The translations under genes were made by a program, and so were the position numbers. From NCBI GenBank assembly GCA_964508975.1, contig CAZDVQ010000001.1:248001-312000 (forward strand): DNA of 64,000 nucleotides, in the 5' to 3' direction. Numbering within the stretch: the stretch's first letter is position 1; each line of letters begins with the position of its first letter. Under the pieces are notes generated by a model. The model was not told where the DNA came from. It did not search any database and saw nothing but the letters and a program-made list of their open reading frames with translations. This stretch comes from CAZDVQ01 sp964508975. Its GTDB lineage: Bacteria; Bacteroidota; Bacteroidia; Chitinophagales; Saprospiraceae. Shown here piece after piece: positions 63,204 through 64,000 of this stretch.

Positions 63204-63204
63204 T

Positions 63205-63240
63205 TTAATGTGCTGATTATTGATGTGCTAATGTGCTGAT
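63205..63240. repeat. AGCACAT-type short repeat cluster (inverted relative to 8945)
   Basis: On the minus strand AATCAGCACATTAGCACATCA and AATCAGCACATTAA. It resembles the cluster at 8945-8987 in the spacer before tpiA but lies in the opposite orientation relative to the downstream gene. Confidence 0.5.
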
Positions 63241-63260
63241 TGGCTTCGTCTGTACACTGC

Positions 63261-63298
63261 TTTACTGCTTGTTGACGTCCCCGCCAACAAGCAGTAAA
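63261..63298. repeat. Perfect 14-bp inverted repeat
   Basis: TTTACTGCTTGTTG / CAACAAGCAGTAAA with loop ACGTCCCCGC. Its loop plus first right-arm bases (ACGTCCCCGCCAAC) are the near reverse complement of the palindrome at 63331. Confidence 0.7.
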
Positions 63299-63330
63299 AC
63301 AGCGCAGGTGATTTGCAGACTTGTACGGCC

Positions 63331-63348
63331 GTTGGCGGGGACGCCAAC
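63331..63348. repeat. Palindrome GTTGGC-GGGGAC-GCCAAC
   Basis: 6-bp stem with a GGGGAC loop, with flanking GCC/GGC allowing a longer imperfect stem. Inversely related to the 63261 repeat. Confidence 0.6.
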
Positions 63349-63370
63349 AGCGGCAATGTGTGTAAAAACC

Positions 63371-63498
63371 GGCTGCTGCGCAGCCGTCGCGCTAGGTGCC
63401 CGGCGGGCTGCGCCATAGGCGCAGGTGCGAAGCACGGAGCAACGCGAACCCCAGAGGGGACCGGCGACCGCGTCAGCGGGCGCAGCGCCCCCCAAAAG
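63371..63498 (-). repeat. GC-rich dispersed element, copy 18 (reverse)
   Basis: On the minus strand: CTTTTGGGGGGCGCTGCGCCCGC, GACGCGGTCGCCGGTC, core GGTTCGCGTTGCTCCGTGC, GTGCTTCGCAC hairpin, CTGCGCCTATGGCGCAG hairpin, terminal GGGCACCTAGCGCGA, then a GGCTGC/GCAGCC hairpin. Confidence 0.8.
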
Positions 63499-63499
63499 A

Positions 63500-63656
63500 A
63501 TAAACGATAAAATGAAAAATTGATGAAATGACCTCTTAACGCTAACGGCAGTAATTTGTGCTTATTAGTTCTTGATACCATCAAGTATAAGCAAAATTCA
63601 GCTAAAACAGCGTTGCGCAAACTTAAGCAAATTTCAGCCAAAATACCCTACCTTTG
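63500..63656 (+). promoter_or_regulatory. rocD leader: block shared with tpiA, AT-rich repeats and -7 box
   Basis: 63500-63535 matches 9284-9319 (32 of 36). 63596-63650 has paired TTCAGCTAAAACAGC and TTCAGCCAAAATACC segments resembling the tandem repeat before tpiA. An exact -7 box TACCTTTG is at 63649-63656, 26 bases before the ATG. Confidence 0.6.
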
Positions 63657-63682
63657 CAGCCAATTAACCAAATACTACAGCC

Positions 63683-64000
63683 ATGAGCCGCTCAGAAGAA
63701 TTAATGCAGTTGGAAGATTTGTACGGTGCCCATAACTATCACCCGCTGCCCGTGGTACTCGACCGGGGCCAAGGCGTGCATGTTTGGGATGTGGAAGGCA
63801 AGCAATATTACGATTTCTTATCTGCATATTCTGCTGTAAATCAAGGCCATTGCCACCCGCATATCATCAATGCCCTGATTAGCCAAGCACAACGCCTGAC
63901 CCTTACTTCAAGGGCTTTTTACAATAGCCAACTGGGCGAATACGAGAAATTTATCACCGAGTTTTTCGGTTTTGAACGGGTACTACCCATGAATACCGGC
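63683..64000 (+). CDS. rocD: Ornithine--oxo-acid transaminase, 3-prime end outside window
   Basis: 106 residues visible from ATG at 63683 (MSRSEELMQLEDLYGAHNYHPL). The opening YGAHNYHPLPVVLDRGQGV, then VWDVEGKQYYDFLSAYSAVNQGHCHP and FITEFFGFERVLPMNTG match ornithine aminotransferase, a PLP enzyme that moves the delta-amino group of ornithine to 2-oxoglutarate, giving glutamate semialdehyde. The PLP lysine lies beyond the window. It has an exact TACCTTTG -7 box 26 bases upstream and shares its leader with tpiA, although the two pathways (arginine/proline and glycolysis) are distinct. Confidence 0.9.
   Translation, partial: MSRSEELMQLEDLYGAHNYHPLPVVLDRGQGVHVWDVEGKQYYDFLSAYSAVNQGHCHPHIINALISQAQRLTLTSRAFYNSQLGEYEKFITEFFGFERVLPMNTG

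Overview
The window is chromosomal DNA from a member of the Bacteroidota. The evidence is the set of type IX secretion (T9SS) parts: a PorQ-like protein, a PorP/SprF-like protein, two proteins with the type B (gliding-motility-type) C-terminal sorting domain and one with a type A sorting domain. Promoters of the TAnnTTTG type, the archaeal-type prolyl-tRNA synthetase and the abundance of small SPII lipoproteins agree with this. I cannot place it to genus. No tRNA, rRNA, CRISPR array, transposase or phage gene was seen. There is one 100-N assembly gap (30112-30211).

Layout. 1-3.7 kb: 3-prime part of a giant T9SS type B surface protein. 3.9-8.8 kb: surface-polysaccharide genes (a sialyltransferase-like protein, a polytopic Wzy/EpsG-like membrane protein, two GT4 glycosyltransferases). 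9.4-18.3 kb: tpiA, prmA, a 1562-residue exported protein of unknown function, a lipoprotein, a DUF4129 protein and a methyltransferase. 18.4-22.3 kb: a MORN-type lipoprotein, porQ, a 54-residue membrane microprotein and an exported vWA protein. 22.4-29.1 kb (minus strand): cdd, then a heavy-metal efflux locus made of a small His-containing protein, a CusA-TolC fusion and a CusB-like adaptor. 29.3-31.3 kb: a Trp/Asn/Tyr-rich exported protein with a repetitive proline-rich tail, broken by the gap. 31.9-40.3 kb: proS, then a 1701-residue adhesin-like T9SS protein paired with a PorP-OmpA fusion. 40.6-44.9 kb (minus): uvrA, a DEDDh exonuclease and an ECF sigma factor. 45.4-53.8 kb: an OmpA protein with a tandem HhH-like membrane protein, a 796-residue exported protein, a GlcD-like flavoprotein translationally coupled to a class I terpenoid-synthase-like protein, and a BaiN/HI0933 flavoprotein. 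53.8-61.6 kb (minus): an AT-richer accessory operon with an exported beta-propeller-like protein, a T9SS protein with an M23 peptidase domain and SprB repeats, and four lipoproteins. 62.4-64 kb: folP and the start of rocD.

The most unusual signal is not a gene. About 17-18 GC-rich structured elements of roughly 60-180 bp sit in the intergenic spaces, in both orientations and in every gene arrangement (tandem, divergent, convergent). Each starts with a T-rich run and GGGCG, carries a core resembling GCTCGCTGTTCGCTCGG or GTTCGCGTTGCTCCGTGC plus several hairpins with TTCG/TACG/GCAA-type loops, and ends near CTAGCGCRA or CTCACGCG. One copy supplies the last codons and stop of folP. The intergenic regions before tpiA and rocD share a further 36-bp block (32 of 36 identical) and a similar AT-rich promoter architecture. 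I regard this repeat family and the paired tpiA/rocD leaders as the best candidates for something undescribed. The M23/lipoprotein operon and the GlcD-like/terpenoid-synthase-like pair are the best protein-level leads.

Coordinates of repeat elements were read by eye and may be off by several bases. Function calls rest on recognised motifs only, since no database search was possible.
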